Shown here: positions 15,621-25,001 of the stretch, one piece after another
Numbering within the stretch: the stretch's first letter is position 1
Layout: each line of letters opens with the position of its first letter
Source of the DNA: Actinoplanes nipponensis
GTDB lineage: Bacteria > Actinomycetota > Actinomycetes > Mycobacteriales > Micromonosporaceae
DNA length: 40,542 nt
Direction of reading: 5' to 3'
Assembly (NCBI RefSeq): GCF_016862275.1
Contig: NZ_BOMQ01000058.1
Coordinates: 1 to 40,542 of the forward strand
The notes under the pieces: model-generated
The model's input: only the letters and a program-made list of their open reading frames with translations
What the model was told of the DNA's origin: nothing
Database searches by the model: none
Translations under genes and position numbers: made by a program

Positions 15621-18178
15621 CCGTGCTCCGTACCCAGCTCGCCGGGGTCTCCCGGCGCCCGGCCCGGCTGCTGCTCACCGGCCTGGCCATGCTGGTGGCG
15701 TCCTTCGTGGTCTACGCGACCGTGCTGGCCCAGCAGATCACCGTGCGCACCATGCTGGACGGGCTGAGCGGCACGCCCGAGGCCGCCGACATCGTCGTCG
15801 GCGGGCAGACGCCGACCGGCAACCTGCCCCGGCTCACCACCGCCGACCTCGAGCAGCTCCGGGCCGTGCCCGGCGTCGCGGAGGCGGCCGGCCGGACCGA
15901 GTTCGGCGGCGAGACCGGCGGGCAGTTCCTGACCGTCACCGCCGACCCGGGCAGCGGCCCGCTCGCCGTCGCCCACGTCACCCGGGGCCGGTACCCGTCC
16001 GCGCCGGGGGAGATCGCGGTCACCCCGCGCACGGCCGACCGGATGGGCCTGCCGGTGGGCACCGCCGTCTCGCTCGTCACGGCCTGGAAGGACGACGGCA
16101 AACCGGCCCGGACCGTCCGGCTCACCGTCACCGGCCTGGCCGACACCCGCGACGACTACGGCTTCACGGCGTACGCCCCGACGGCCACCGTCACCGCGCT
16201 CAGCCCCGACGTCGCCCTGTACCGGGTGGACCTGCGCCTGGCCGCCGGCGCCGACCCGGCCGCCGCCCGGGCCGCGGTCGACCGGATCGTGCAGGGCCTG
16301 CCCGCGCCGGCGGAGGGCGCGGAACGGGCGCAGGTGCGCACCGGCGCCGACACCCGTACCGACGAGGCGAACCAGGCCGCCTCCGACCTGACCGAGCTGT
16401 TCGCCGTCGTGGGGATGTTCGTGGCCATCGCGGTGGTCGCCGCCGGGCTGGTCGCCACCTCCACGTTCCGGATCGTGTTCGCCCAGCGGATGCGCCAGCT
16501 CGCGCTGCTGCGGGCCGTCGGCGCCGGGCGCGGCTCGATCAGCCGGGCGCTGGCCGCCGAGGGCGCGCTCACCGGCTTCGTGGCCGGGCTGGCCGGGGTG
16601 CTGGGCGCGCTGGCCGTCGGTCACCTCCTGCCGCCGGTGCTGCGCGGCTTCGACGTCGCGGTGTCGTCGCCGGGCGTGCCCCTGCTGCCGGCGGCCGGCG
16701 TCGTCGCGCTGTCGGTGCTGATCACCGTGCTGGCCGTGCTGGCCCCGGCGTTCTCGGCCGCGAAGGTCGCGCCCCTGGAAGCGCTGCGCTCGGCCAGCAC
16801 CACCGGCGGGCGGCGCGACATCGGCCGGCTGCGCTGGGCGTTCGGCCTGCTGCTGGCCCTCGGCGCGGCCGCCACGGCCACGTACGTGCTCGTCCACCTG
16901 CCCGGCCGCGACGCCAAGGACTACGCCGCGGAGCCGATGCTGCTCACCGTCGTCATCTCCGGCGCGCTCGCCTTCTTCGCGCTGATGGCGCTGGGCCCGG
17001 TGCTGGTGCGCCCGCTGCTGGCCACCGTCGGCTGGCCGCTGCGCCGGTTCGGCGCGGTCGGCCGGCTCGCGGTCGGCGGGGTCGGCGCCGCGCCCCGCCG
17101 GGCCGCCGCCGTCTCGGTCGTGGTGGCGCTCGGCGTCACCCTCATCGCCGGGGTCGTGGTGACCGGCGCCTCGGTCCGGGTGCTGGCCGACCGCGAACTG
17201 GCCTCCGCCGTGCCGGCCGACTTCGAGCTCACCGCCAACGGCGACGAGCGGGTGCCGGCCGGCCTGCTCGGCCAGGCCCAGGCCAGCCCCGACCTGGCCC
17301 ACGTCACCGGCTACCGGCGGCTCGACAGCGTGCGGATCGGCGCCGACGAGTCCGAGCTGCCGGCCACCGACCTGGACATGCGGGCCCTGCCCACGCTGGA
17401 CGGGATCGACGTGTCGGCCGGCGCGCTGACCGGGATCAGGCCCGGCGCGATCGCCATCTCCGGTTTCGTCACGGACAGCTCCGGCCTGCGGGTCGGCGAC
17501 ACCACCACGCTGACCAGCGGGAAGAAGAAGATCCGGGTCACGGTGGCGGCGACGCTGCCGGACACCGGGCCGCTGCAGTCGTACCTGCTGCTGGACCCCG
17601 CCGACCTGAGCGCGCTGGGCGCGCCGGCGAGCTACTCGGGGCTGCTCGCCGACGCCGCGAAGCCAGGCGAGGACGGGCGTACCGCCGGCCAGAAGGCCAT
17701 GCAGCAGCTCGTGCAGGGCCGCACCGGCCTCGGCGTGCAGGTGCTGGCCGACGAGCGCGACCAGATGAACCTCGTCCTCGACGGCGTGCTGGCGGTGGCG
17801 ATCGGCCTGGTCGGGCTGACCGTGCTGATCGCGGTGGTCGGCGTGGGCACCACCACGGCGCTGTCGGTGGTGGAACGGGTCCGTGAGTCCGGTCTGCTGC
17901 GCGCGGTCGGCCTGTCCCGCGGCGGCCTGCGCGCCATGCTCACGGCGGAATCCAGCCTGTACGGCGTCATCGGCGCGACCCTGGGCCTGGGGCTCGGGGT
18001 GCCGTACGCCTGGTTGTCGATCAAGGCCCTCGGCGTGAACGCGCCCCTGGCCCTGCCGGTCTGGCAGCTGGCCGCGGTGTTCGCGGCGCTGGTGGCGTTC
18101 ACGGCGCTGGCCGGGGTGCTGCCGGCCCGGCGGGCCTCGCGGGTGAGCCCGGTGGCGGCGCTGGCCACCGACGGCTGA
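15617..18178 (+). CDS. Large FtsX-type ABC permease
   Basis: An 853-residue permease with two FtsX repeat units, the type that forms a complete permease with the ATPase encoded upstream. An N-terminal membrane helix (about 18-40) and a large extracellular domain are followed by three helices (about 255-290, 305-330, 350-385) ending at the cytoplasmic coupling segment AAKVAPLEALRSA. A second unit repeats the pattern: extracellular domain about 510-700, then three helices to the C-terminus, ending with RRASRVSPVAALATDG. The start ATG 15617 overlaps the ATPase stop as ATGA. Such permeases export peptides, antibiotics or lipoproteins or drive extracellular conformational change. Substrate unknown. 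The intergenic region downstream holds a terminator shared with the convergent chemosensory operon. Confidence 0.93.
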   Translation: MTVLRTQLAGVSRRPARLLLTGLAMLVASFVVYATVLAQQITVRTMLDGLSGTPEAADIVVGGQTPTGNLPRLTTADLEQLRAVPGVAEAAGRTEFGGETGGQFLTVTADPGSGPLAVAHVTRGRYPSAPGEIAVTPRTADRMGLPVGTAVSLVTAWKDDGKPARTVRLTVTGLADTRDDYGFTAYAPTATVTALSPDVALYRVDLRLAAGADPAAARAAVDRIVQGLPAPAEGAERAQVRTGADTRTDEANQAASDLTELFAVVGMFVAIAVVAAGLVATSTFRIVFAQRMRQLALLRAVGAGRGSISRALAAEGALTGFVAGLAGVLGALAVGHLLPPVLRGFDVAVSSPGVPLLPAAGVVALSVLITVLAVLAPAFSAAKVAPLEALRSASTTGGRRDIGRLRWAFGLLLALGAAATATYVLVHLPGRDAKDYAAEPMLLTVVISGALAFFALMALGPVLVRPLLATVGWPLRRFGAVGRLAVGGVGAAPRRAAAVSVVVALGVTLIAGVVVTGASVRVLADRELASAVPADFELTANGDERVPAGLLGQAQASPDLAHVTGYRRLDSVRIGADESELPATDLDMRALPTLDGIDVSAGALTGIRPGAIAISGFVTDSSGLRVGDTTTLTSGKKKIRVTVAATLPDTGPLQSYLLLDPADLSALGAPASYSGLLADAAKPGEDGRTAGQKAMQQLVQGRTGLGVQVLADERDQMNLVLDGVLAVAIGLVGLTVLIAVVGVGTTTALSVVERVRESGLLRAVGLSRGGLRAMLTAESSLYGVIGATLGLGLGVPYAWLSIKALGVNAPLALPVWQLAAVFAALVAFTALAGVLPARRASRVSPVAALATDG

Positions 18179-18222
18179 GGGCAACCGGCGGTGGTGCCGT
18201 CCCGGGACACCGGGGCGCACCG

Positions 18223-18242
18223 CCGCCGGGCGCTCCCGGCGG
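18223..18242. terminator. Bidirectional terminator between exporter and chemosensory operons
   Basis: A perfect eight-base stem CCGCCGGG/CCCGGCGG with a four-base loop, directly abutting the minus-strand stop at 18243 and 45 bases past the plus-strand permease stop. A further GGCGGTG/CACCGCC repeat (18187-18193, 18218-18224) flanks a GTCCCGGGAC palindrome. Both operons end here. Confidence 0.6.
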
Positions 18243-20279
18243 TCAGCGATCCGCCGGGAGCGTGAACCAGAACGTCGCGCCGTTCCCGTCGTCGCCCTCG
18301 GCGTGGATCTCACCCCCGTGGCGCTCCACGACCCGGTGCACCGTCGTCAGTCCGATCCCCGTGCCGGGGAACTGGTCGGCGGTGTGCAGCCGGGCGAACG
18401 GCCGGAACAGCTCGCCCGCCTGCCCGGCCGGGAACCCGGCCCCGTTGTCCCGGATGTGGTACCGCGGGTTGTCGCCCGGCCCGCTCCAGCCCACCTCGAC
18501 CGCCGGCTCGGCCACCCGGCCGGTGAACTTGCAGGCGTTGTTGACCAGGTTCTCCAGGATGATCCGGACCAGGCCCTCGTCGCCGTCGGCGGTCATGTCC
18601 GCCGCGACCGAGAACCGGATCTCCCGGCCCCCCTCGCGCGCCGCCACCTCGCCGATCACCTGCCAGGCCAGCGCGGTCAGGTCCAGCCGGCGCCGCCGCA
18701 GCTCGCCGCGGCTGGCCCGGGCCAGGATCAGCAACGACTCCACCAGATCGGCCATCCGGCCCGCGGCCGCGTGGATGCGCTCCACCCGGTGCCGGACCTG
18801 GGCGCTCAGCGGCTCGTCGTCCTCGTCCAGGATCGTCTCGGCGAAGCTGCTGATCACCTGCAGCGGCCCGCGCAGGTCGTGCGAGACGGAGCCGCTGAAC
18901 GCCTCCAGCTCGCGGTTGCGCCACTCCAGCTCCTCGACCAGCGCCGCCCGGGTCTCGGCGAGCTGCCGGGCGGCGCGTTCCCCGGCCGCGTCGAGCTCGC
19001 GGCGCATCAGCTCCTCCCGGATGCGCCGGCTCTCGTCGAGCGACTGCTTGCGGCGGATCTGCCCGCGGACGTGGGCCCGCAGCGCCTCCGGGCCGTCGGC
19101 CGAGCGCACGTAGTCGTCGGCGCCGGCGGCCAGGCAGTCCAGCAGGGCGTCGTCGTGGTCGCCGACCATGATGACCGGGGTGTCGCCGATCTGCGGGACC
19201 TCCTTGATCCGGCGGCAGATGTCCCGGGCCCCGGACCCGGAGCCGTCCAGGCTCAGCACGATGCAGTCCACCGGCTGCGCGGCCAGCAGGTCCAGGGCGT
19301 CGCCGCCGGTGCCGGCGGCCACCACGTCGTACCCGTCGTCGCGCAGCGCGTCGCCGAGCGTGCCCAGCCGCCCCCGGTCCGCGGTCACCGTGAGCACCTT
19401 GCCCGGCCCGTGCAGGCTCCCGGTCACCTCGAACGGCAGCTGCCCGGCGCTGGTCCGCAGCACGGCGGCCAGCTTGGCCAGCACGACGGCGAGGTCCTGC
19501 TGCTTGCGGACGAACGCGTCGGCGCCCGCCTCCAGCATCTGCACCTCGGTCGCGTAGTCGTCGGACGCGGTCATCAGCAGGCACGGGATGTCGCGCAGGG
19601 CCGGATCCAGCCGCATCCGCCGGATCACGGTCGCGCCGTCGATGCCCGGCATCACGCCGTCCACGATGACCGCCTGCGGCCGGCGGTCGGCCGCCGTCCG
19701 CAGCCCCTCCTCGCCGGAGGCGGCGGTGATGACGGCGTACCCCTCCGGCTCCAGGAGCTCGCGCAGCTTCTCCCGGAAGGTGACGCTGTCGTCGATGACC
19801 AGCACGGTGGCGCGGTCGTCGATCCGGTACGGGTCCTCCCCGAGCAGCTGCCGCGCCCGGGCCACCACGTAACCGGCGTCGTAGGGCTTGCCGACGTACT
19901 CGTCCGCCCCGGTCCGCAGCCCGTGCAGCCGGTCCGCGACCTCCGCCTCGCTGGACAGCAGCACCGTCACGGTGTTCTCCCGGCCGGGCTGGGCCCGCAG
20001 CTCCCGCAGCAGCTCGATCCCGTCGGCGTCGGGCAGCAGCACGTCGAGCACGGCCACGTCGAAGTGCGCGCCGGTGAAGGCCGCCCGCGCCTCGGCCCCG
20101 TCGGCGCACAGGATCGAGCGGAAGCCGTCGGCCTCGAAGGCCTCGTGCAGGTCCATCCGCACGGTCAGGCTGTCGTCGACGATGAGCACGGTGTGCCGGT
20201 CCGCCGGCTCGGGCCCGGCCGCCGGCGTCCCGGCCGGCGGGGCCAGCCGCCCGACGGCCCCGGGTGCGCTGTGACTCAT
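18243..20279 (-). CDS. Triple-receiver hybrid histidine kinase
   Basis: A 678-residue soluble protein with three receiver domains ahead of a kinase core. REC1 (about 29-145): DD at 35-36, phospho-acceptor D79, K131. REC2 (about 158-275): DD at 163-164, D207, lysine in FVRKQQ. REC3 (about 293-405) keeps D345 but has lost the acidic pair (TADRGR) and the lysine (YVRSADG), so it is probably not phosphorylated normally. A coiled segment 410-455 leads to HisKA with H467 in SVSHDLRGPLQ, then an ATPase with NLVNNACKF, DNGAGFP and GTGIGLTTVHRVVERHGG. It has no membrane segment, so input must come by phosphotransfer or protein contact. It is the last gene of the chemosensory operon; the ATG at 20279 overlaps the cheB stop as ATGA. 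It probably receives phosphate from the CheA upstream through REC1/REC2 and relays it onward. Confidence 0.92.
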   Translation of the reverse strand: MSHSAPGAVGRLAPPAGTPAAGPEPADRHTVLIVDDSLTVRMDLHEAFEADGFRSILCADGAEARAAFTGAHFDVAVLDVLLPDADGIELLRELRAQPGRENTVTVLLSSEAEVADRLHGLRTGADEYVGKPYDAGYVVARARQLLGEDPYRIDDRATVLVIDDSVTFREKLRELLEPEGYAVITAASGEEGLRTAADRRPQAVIVDGVMPGIDGATVIRRMRLDPALRDIPCLLMTASDDYATEVQMLEAGADAFVRKQQDLAVVLAKLAAVLRTSAGQLPFEVTGSLHGPGKVLTVTADRGRLGTLGDALRDDGYDVVAAGTGGDALDLLAAQPVDCIVLSLDGSGSGARDICRRIKEVPQIGDTPVIMVGDHDDALLDCLAAGADDYVRSADGPEALRAHVRGQIRRKQSLDESRRIREELMRRELDAAGERAARQLAETRAALVEELEWRNRELEAFSGSVSHDLRGPLQVISSFAETILDEDDEPLSAQVRHRVERIHAAAGRMADLVESLLILARASRGELRRRRLDLTALAWQVIGEVAAREGGREIRFSVAADMTADGDEGLVRIILENLVNNACKFTGRVAEPAVEVGWSGPGDNPRYHIRDNGAGFPAGQAGELFRPFARLHTADQFPGTGIGLTTVHRVVERHGGEIHAEGDDGNGATFWFTLPADR

Positions 20280-21358
20280 CGCCGGACCCCCACGGCGGAG
20301 ACCAGCTCGCCGAGCCGCCCGGCGATCCGCGCCGGCGGCAGGACGAACCCGGCCGCGCCGAGCAGCGCGGCCTCGCGGGGCATGCCGTAGACGACGCAAC
20401 TCGCCTCGTCCTGGGCGAACGTCTGCCCGCCCCGGGCCCGCATCTGCAACAGGCCCAGGGCGCCGTCGCGGCCCATCCCGGTGAGCAGGCACCCGGCCGC
20501 GCTCGCGCCGTACTCGGCCGCGACGGACTCGAACAGCACGTCGACCGACGGTCGGCAGGAGTGCCGGGGCGCGGCCTCGCTGAGCCGCAGCTGCCCGTCG
20601 CGGACCAGGAGGTGCCGGTCCGGCGGCGCCAGCACGACGCGGCCGGCGAGCGAGCGCACCGGCGTGCCGTCCCGGGCGTAGGCGACGTTGCGCCCGGTCT
20701 GCCCGCCGAGCCAGTCGGAGAAGGCCACGGCGAACGGCTCGCTGGCCGCGATGTGCTGCACGCACAGCACCGGCGGGGCGAAGCCGGCGGGCAGGGCGCG
20801 CAGCAGCTCGGTCAGCGCGCCGGGCCCGCCGGTCGAGGCGCCCAGGGCGACCACCTTGACCGGGGGCGCGCCCGCCGGCAACGACGATGCGGCCGCCGGG
20901 CCGCCCGTCGCCGGCTCGGCGCCGGTGCGGCTGCGGCCGTCGAGACGGGCCCGCGGGTGGGTGATGACGCGGATCCGCGAGACCAGCCGGACCGTGGCGC
21001 ACAGCCGCCGCGCCCACCCGGCGTCGGAGTCGTCGCCGCGCGGCTTCTCCATGACGTCGACGGCCCCGGCGGCGAGCGCGTTGTAGGTGCTGAACAGCTC
21101 CCGCCGGTCCGCGGACGAGACCACCAGGATCGGCGTGGGGAACTCGGCCATGATGTGCTCGGTGGCCGCGAGCCCGCTCATGGTGGGCAGCATCATGTCC
21201 ATGGTGACGACGTCGGGCCGCAGCCGCCCGACCAGCTCGACGGCCTGCCCGCCGTCCAGCGCCTCGCCCACGACCTGCAGATCGGGGTCGCCGGCCAGGG
21301 CCTCCCGCAGGGCGTGACGCATGGTCGCGGAGTCCTCGACCACCAGCACCCGGATCAC
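20276..21358 (-). CDS. cheB: CheB receptor methylesterase
   Basis: A 360-residue chemotaxis methylesterase/deamidase that resets receptors by removing methyl groups from glutamates. The receiver domain has phospho-acceptor D54 in VTMDMMLP and the lysine in MEKPRG. After a linker (about 130-165) the esterase has the catalytic triad S175 (GASTGGP), H202 (VQHIAASEPFA) and D298 (TGMGRDGA), all intact. GTG 21358 was chosen because GGGAGGAGG lies just upstream; GTG 21397 overlaps the cheA stop as GTGA but has a poor ribosome site. The gene lies between cheA and the hybrid kinase. CheR is encoded in the same operon, so a full adaptation loop is present. Confidence 0.94.
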   Translation of the reverse strand: MIRVLVVEDSATMRHALREALAGDPDLQVVGEALDGGQAVELVGRLRPDVVTMDMMLPTMSGLAATEHIMAEFPTPILVVSSADRRELFSTYNALAAGAVDVMEKPRGDDSDAGWARRLCATVRLVSRIRVITHPRARLDGRSRTGAEPATGGPAAASSLPAGAPPVKVVALGASTGGPGALTELLRALPAGFAPPVLCVQHIAASEPFAVAFSDWLGGQTGRNVAYARDGTPVRSLAGRVVLAPPDRHLLVRDGQLRLSEAAPRHSCRPSVDVLFESVAAEYGASAAGCLLTGMGRDGALGLLQMRARGGQTFAQDEASCVVYGMPREAALLGAAGFVLPPARIAGRLGELVSAVGVRR

Positions 21359-21393
21359 GGGCCCTCCTCCCGCCGGCCGCCCCGCCGGGCCGC

Positions 21394-23526
21394 TCACGCC
21401 GGCGCCAGCTTCCGGATGTGGGCGAGCAGCTCCTCCTGGTTGAACTCGCCCTTGACCACGTAGGCGCTGGCCCCGACGGCGGCGCCGCGCTGCCGGTCCT
21501 CGGCGCTGGCCCGGGAGCTGACCAGGATGGCCGGCACCACGGCCAGCTCGGGGTCGGCCCGGGTCTCGGCGACGAAGGTGAACCCGTCGATGCCCGGCAT
21601 GTCGATGTCGGTGAGGTAGAGGCCGTAGCGGCGGGAGCGGGCCAGCTCGAGGCCCTCCTCGCCGGAGGCGGCCAGGTCGACTTCGTAGCCGGCGGACTCC
21701 AGGATGCTGCGTTCCAGCATCCGGGTGGTCAGCGAGTCGTCGACGACGAGGATGGGCAACGCCCGCGCGGGTGCGGCCGGCTCGGCGCCCCCGCCGAGCC
21801 GCGCCGTCTCCGCGATCAGCCCCTGGGCGTCCAGCACGAGCCGGGGATTGCCGTCGAGGTCGATCGACACGCCGCCGACCACCGCCGCGGCGGGCGCGAG
21901 CTCGGGCAGCGGCCGTACGACCAGCGTGGACGTGCCCGCGAGCCGGTCCACCCCGACGGCCACGGCGGCGCCGTCGGCCGCGACGATGACGGCCACGGCC
22001 GGGCCGGCGCCGTCCGGCACCGTCGTGCCGGCGTACAGCGCCCGGGCCAGCGGGAGGAAGGGCACGGCCTGCCCGTCGTGGGCCAGCTTGCCGGTGACGG
22101 CCGCGGTCGCGGCCTGCTCGGGCAGCAGCCGTACGCAGGTGCGCACGGCGTCCAGCGGCACCGTGGCGACCGCGCCGGCGGCCTCGACGATCAAGCCGTG
22201 CAGGGACATGAGGGTCAGCGGCAGCACCAGCTCGACGGTGGCGCCCAGGCCCGCGTCGGTACGCACGGAGACCTCCCCGCCGAGCTGGTCGGCGACGTCC
22301 CGGGCGACGTCGAGCCCGATGCCGCGGCCGGCCACGTCGGTCACCGTGGGCGAGGTGCTGATGCCGCCCCGCAGGAGCAGCCGCAGGAGCGTCTGCTCGT
22401 CGGGCGGCGTACCGCCCGGGGTCAGCAGGCCGCGGGCCTCCGCGGTGCGCCGGACGGCGGCCAGATCGAAGCCCCGCCCGTCGTCGGCGCAGCGGAAGGC
22501 CACGGACCGGCCGCGCCGCTCGACCTCCACCAGCACGCTGCCCTCGGCGGGTTTGCCGGCCGCCAGCCGGTCCTCGCCGGTCTCGATGCCGTGCACGACC
22601 GCGTTGCGCACGACGTGCAGCAGCGCGTTGCCGGCCAGGTTCAGCACCTGCGGGTCGAGCCGCAGGTCGCCGCCGCGGCTCTCGAACCGCACCCGCTTGT
22701 CCTGCGCGTCGGCGGCGTCGCGGACGGCCCGGTGCAGGGCGGTGAAGATGCTCGCGGCGGACACCAGCCGCAGCCGCTCGGCGCGGCCGCGCACCTCGTC
22801 GAGCTCCCGTTCGACCTGTTCGACGGTGTCGGTGATGCGCCGCCCGAGGGCGGCGAGGTCGGCGGCGAGCCGGGCCGCGGCGGCCCGGGCCGCGTCGGTG
22901 TGCGCGGCGGCGCGCCCGACCCGCAACTGGTCGGCGAGCGCCTCGGCGGAACGGGTGAGCCGGTCGAGGGCGTGGCCACCGGTCCGCAGGGGCGCGAAGC
23001 GGGTGTGCGCCTCACCGACGGCGTCCAGGAGCTCGTCGACGTCGGCCGTGGCGCCGCGCGCGGCGGGGCCGGCCTCCGGGTGCGCGGGGGACTTGGCCGC
23101 CGCCTCGCTCATCACCGGCTCGGCGGCCCGGGCCGGGTCGGCGCCGTCGTCGGCGGGGGGAGCGGGGTCGACGGGTCCGGGTTCGGTCCCGCGCGGGTCG
23201 GCCGGCCCCGGGCTGCTCGGTTCCAGCGCGGCGACGTGGGCCTCGATCTCGTCGTTCAGCCGCAGCAGTTCCCGCATCTCGTCCGCGGGCAGCACCGACG
23301 TGCCCTGGCGGTGCGGCACCAGCACCTCCTCGAAGGCGTGCGCCCGGTCGGCGATCTCCTGCTGCCGGACCACCCGGGCCGCGCCCTTCAGGGTGTGCGC
23401 GAAACGCAGCAGGCGCGCGACCAGGTCCGGCCCGGGCTGCTGGTCCAGGTCGAGGACGCCGGCGCTGATCTGGTCGACCAGCTCCCGGGCCTCGATCCGG
23501 AAGTACCGCAGCGGGTCCCGGCCCAT
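21394..23526 (-). CDS. cheA: CheA histidine kinase with C-terminal receiver (CheA-CheY fusion)
   Basis: A 710-residue chemotaxis kinase. The HPt domain (1-100) has H44 in AHTLKGAARVV. A Pro/Ala/Asp-rich linker (about 103-160) replaces the P2 CheY-binding domain. The P3/P4 part has HVVRNAVVHGIETGEDR, DDGRGFD and GRGIGLDVARD. A CheW-like P5 domain (about 440-580) follows, then a receiver (592-710) with DD at 596-597, phospho-acceptor D640 and the lysine in YVVKGEF. Lack of P2 and a fused receiver are typical of chemosensory systems that control functions other than classic flagellar switching. The ATG at 23526 overlaps the receptor gene's stop as TGATG. It should couple to the receptor through one or both CheW proteins of the operon. 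Confidence 0.95.
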   Translation of the reverse strand: MGRDPLRYFRIEARELVDQISAGVLDLDQQPGPDLVARLLRFAHTLKGAARVVRQQEIADRAHAFEEVLVPHRQGTSVLPADEMRELLRLNDEIEAHVAALEPSSPGPADPRGTEPGPVDPAPPADDGADPARAAEPVMSEAAAKSPAHPEAGPAARGATADVDELLDAVGEAHTRFAPLRTGGHALDRLTRSAEALADQLRVGRAAAHTDAARAAAARLAADLAALGRRITDTVEQVERELDEVRGRAERLRLVSAASIFTALHRAVRDAADAQDKRVRFESRGGDLRLDPQVLNLAGNALLHVVRNAVVHGIETGEDRLAAGKPAEGSVLVEVERRGRSVAFRCADDGRGFDLAAVRRTAEARGLLTPGGTPPDEQTLLRLLLRGGISTSPTVTDVAGRGIGLDVARDVADQLGGEVSVRTDAGLGATVELVLPLTLMSLHGLIVEAAGAVATVPLDAVRTCVRLLPEQAATAAVTGKLAHDGQAVPFLPLARALYAGTTVPDGAGPAVAVIVAADGAAVAVGVDRLAGTSTLVVRPLPELAPAAAVVGGVSIDLDGNPRLVLDAQGLIAETARLGGGAEPAAPARALPILVVDDSLTTRMLERSILESAGYEVDLAASGEEGLELARSRRYGLYLTDIDMPGIDGFTFVAETRADPELAVVPAILVSSRASAEDRQRGAAVGASAYVVKGEFNQEELLAHIRKLAPA

Positions 23527-25001
23527 CAGCGCCGACCGGTGCCGACCAGCTCGAGCAGCTCACCCGAGAGATTGGACAGGTGGGCGGCGGTCTGCTTGGT
23601 CTGCACCGCGCTCGCTTCCGTCTCCCGGGTCACGCGGGCGGTGTCGGACGCCGCGACATTGACCTGTTCGACCGCGGTGGTCTGCTGCTTGGTGGTCAGT
23701 TCGATCTCGCGGGTGGCGTCGTTGGTGGTGGCGACGAGCTGGGCGATGCGCCGGAACGAGCTGGTGGCGTCGTCGAACTGCCGCGACCCGGCGTCGACGC
23801 TCTTCGCGCCGATCTCCGTGGCCATGACCGTGGTGTTGACCGCGCCCCGGACGTCGTCGATGAGGGCGCGGATCTCCTTGGCCGAGCCGGCGGTGCGGTC
23901 GGCGAGTTTGCGGATCTCCTCGGCCACGACGGCGAACCGCCGGCCCCACTCGCCGGCGCCGCTGGCCTCGATGGTCGCGTTGATGGCCAGGATGTTGGTC
24001 TGCTCGGCCAGCTCGGACACCAGGTCCACCACCCCGCCGATCTGCTGCGACTTCTCGCCCAGGGCCAGCATGTGCTGCACGATCTGGTCCACCTGGGAGC
24101 GGATGGCCGAGATGGAGGCGCGGGTCTGGTCGATGGTGGCGTCGCCGGTGCGCGCCGCCTCCGCGGTGTCCTCGGCGATCTGCGACACCCGCTGGGCGCT
24201 CTCGGCGATCTGCCGCGAGGTGATCAGCAGCTCGCTGATGGTCGTGGTGATCTCGTTCATCGCGCTGGCCTGGTCCCGGCCGCCGGTGGCCTGCTGGGCC
24301 GCGGCCGCCTCGAGCTGCGCGGAGGAGCTCTGGATGTGCCCGACTGCCGCGCCGACCTCCCGGCGCAGGTCACGGTTGAGCCGCCAGGCGATGTAGCCGC
24401 CACAGGCCATGGCCAGCAGCCCCAGGACGACGATCAGGATGATGGCCTGGGTGGCGCGGGCCGAGGAGTTCTCCCGCGCGGTCTCCACGTCGGCGCGGAT
24501 GTGGGCGGTCAGGACGGCGATCGACTCCTGCAGCGCCTTGCGGGCCGGCGTCACCTCGACCGCGTTGAGCTGGCCGATGTTCTGCAGGTTGGTGATCGTC
24601 CGGCGCCGCTCGATGACCGGCTGCAGGACGGCCGCGTGCTTGGCCTCGGCGACCGAGACGGCGTCCAGCAGGGCCAGCGTGTCCGGGTCGGTGAGCGTGC
24701 CCCGCAGCTGCACGACCAGGGCCAGGAACTCCTCGCGGTCGCGGTTGGCCTGGTCCAGGTTCTCCTGGGTGTTGGTGAGCAGGTAGCCGCGATAGTCGCT
24801 GATCCGGCTCTCCGCCTTGGTGGTCAGGTGCTCGGCGCTGACCAGGTCCTCGACGGCCTCCCTGACCGCCGCGTCCTTGGCGTCCACCACGATCGACAGC
24901 GCGGCGACGGAGGACGCGCCCATGATCAGGGTCAGGGCCACGGTCAGCCCGAAACCCAGGCCGAGCTTGTTGCCGAAGGTACGTTTGGCCATGCCCGTCA
25001 C
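23526..25001 (-). CDS. Methyl-accepting chemotaxis protein without a clear HAMP
   Basis: A 491-residue chemoreceptor. Transmembrane helix 1 spans about 14-38 and helix 2 about 186-206. The 145 residues between form an all-helical extracellular domain resembling four-helix-bundle or CHASE3-like sensors (KAESRISDYRGYLLTNTQEN). After helix 2 only about 30 residues precede the cytoplasmic coiled coil, so no standard HAMP domain of about 50 residues is evident. The signalling tip is ELAEQTNILAINATIEASG at about 330-348, followed by the trimer-contact region GRRFAVVAEEIRKLADR. There is no C-terminal CheR-binding pentapeptide. Start: GTG 25001 overlaps the CheW stop (GTGA); ATG 24992 is also possible. 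The ligand cannot be predicted. Confidence 0.93.
   Translation of the reverse strand: MTGMAKRTFGNKLGLGFGLTVALTLIMGASSVAALSIVVDAKDAAVREAVEDLVSAEHLTTKAESRISDYRGYLLTNTQENLDQANRDREEFLALVVQLRGTLTDPDTLALLDAVSVAEAKHAAVLQPVIERRRTITNLQNIGQLNAVEVTPARKALQESIAVLTAHIRADVETARENSSARATQAIILIVVLGLLAMACGGYIAWRLNRDLRREVGAAVGHIQSSSAQLEAAAAQQATGGRDQASAMNEITTTISELLITSRQIAESAQRVSQIAEDTAEAARTGDATIDQTRASISAIRSQVDQIVQHMLALGEKSQQIGGVVDLVSELAEQTNILAINATIEASGAGEWGRRFAVVAEEIRKLADRTAGSAKEIRALIDDVRGAVNTTVMATEIGAKSVDAGSRQFDDATSSFRRIAQLVATTNDATREIELTTKQQTTAVEQVNVAASDTARVTRETEASAVQTKQTAAHLSNLSGELLELVGTGRR

Noticed and set aside
15611..18313. A 900-codon minus-strand open frame opposite the large permease
   Set aside because: Arg/Gln/Gly-rich, no domain, and it spans the terminator region and the end of a known gene.
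21418..24396. A 992-codon plus-strand open frame opposite cheA and the chemoreceptor
   Set aside because: Same reason: high GC leaves the opposite strand open, while the minus strand encodes CheA and the receptor with all motifs.
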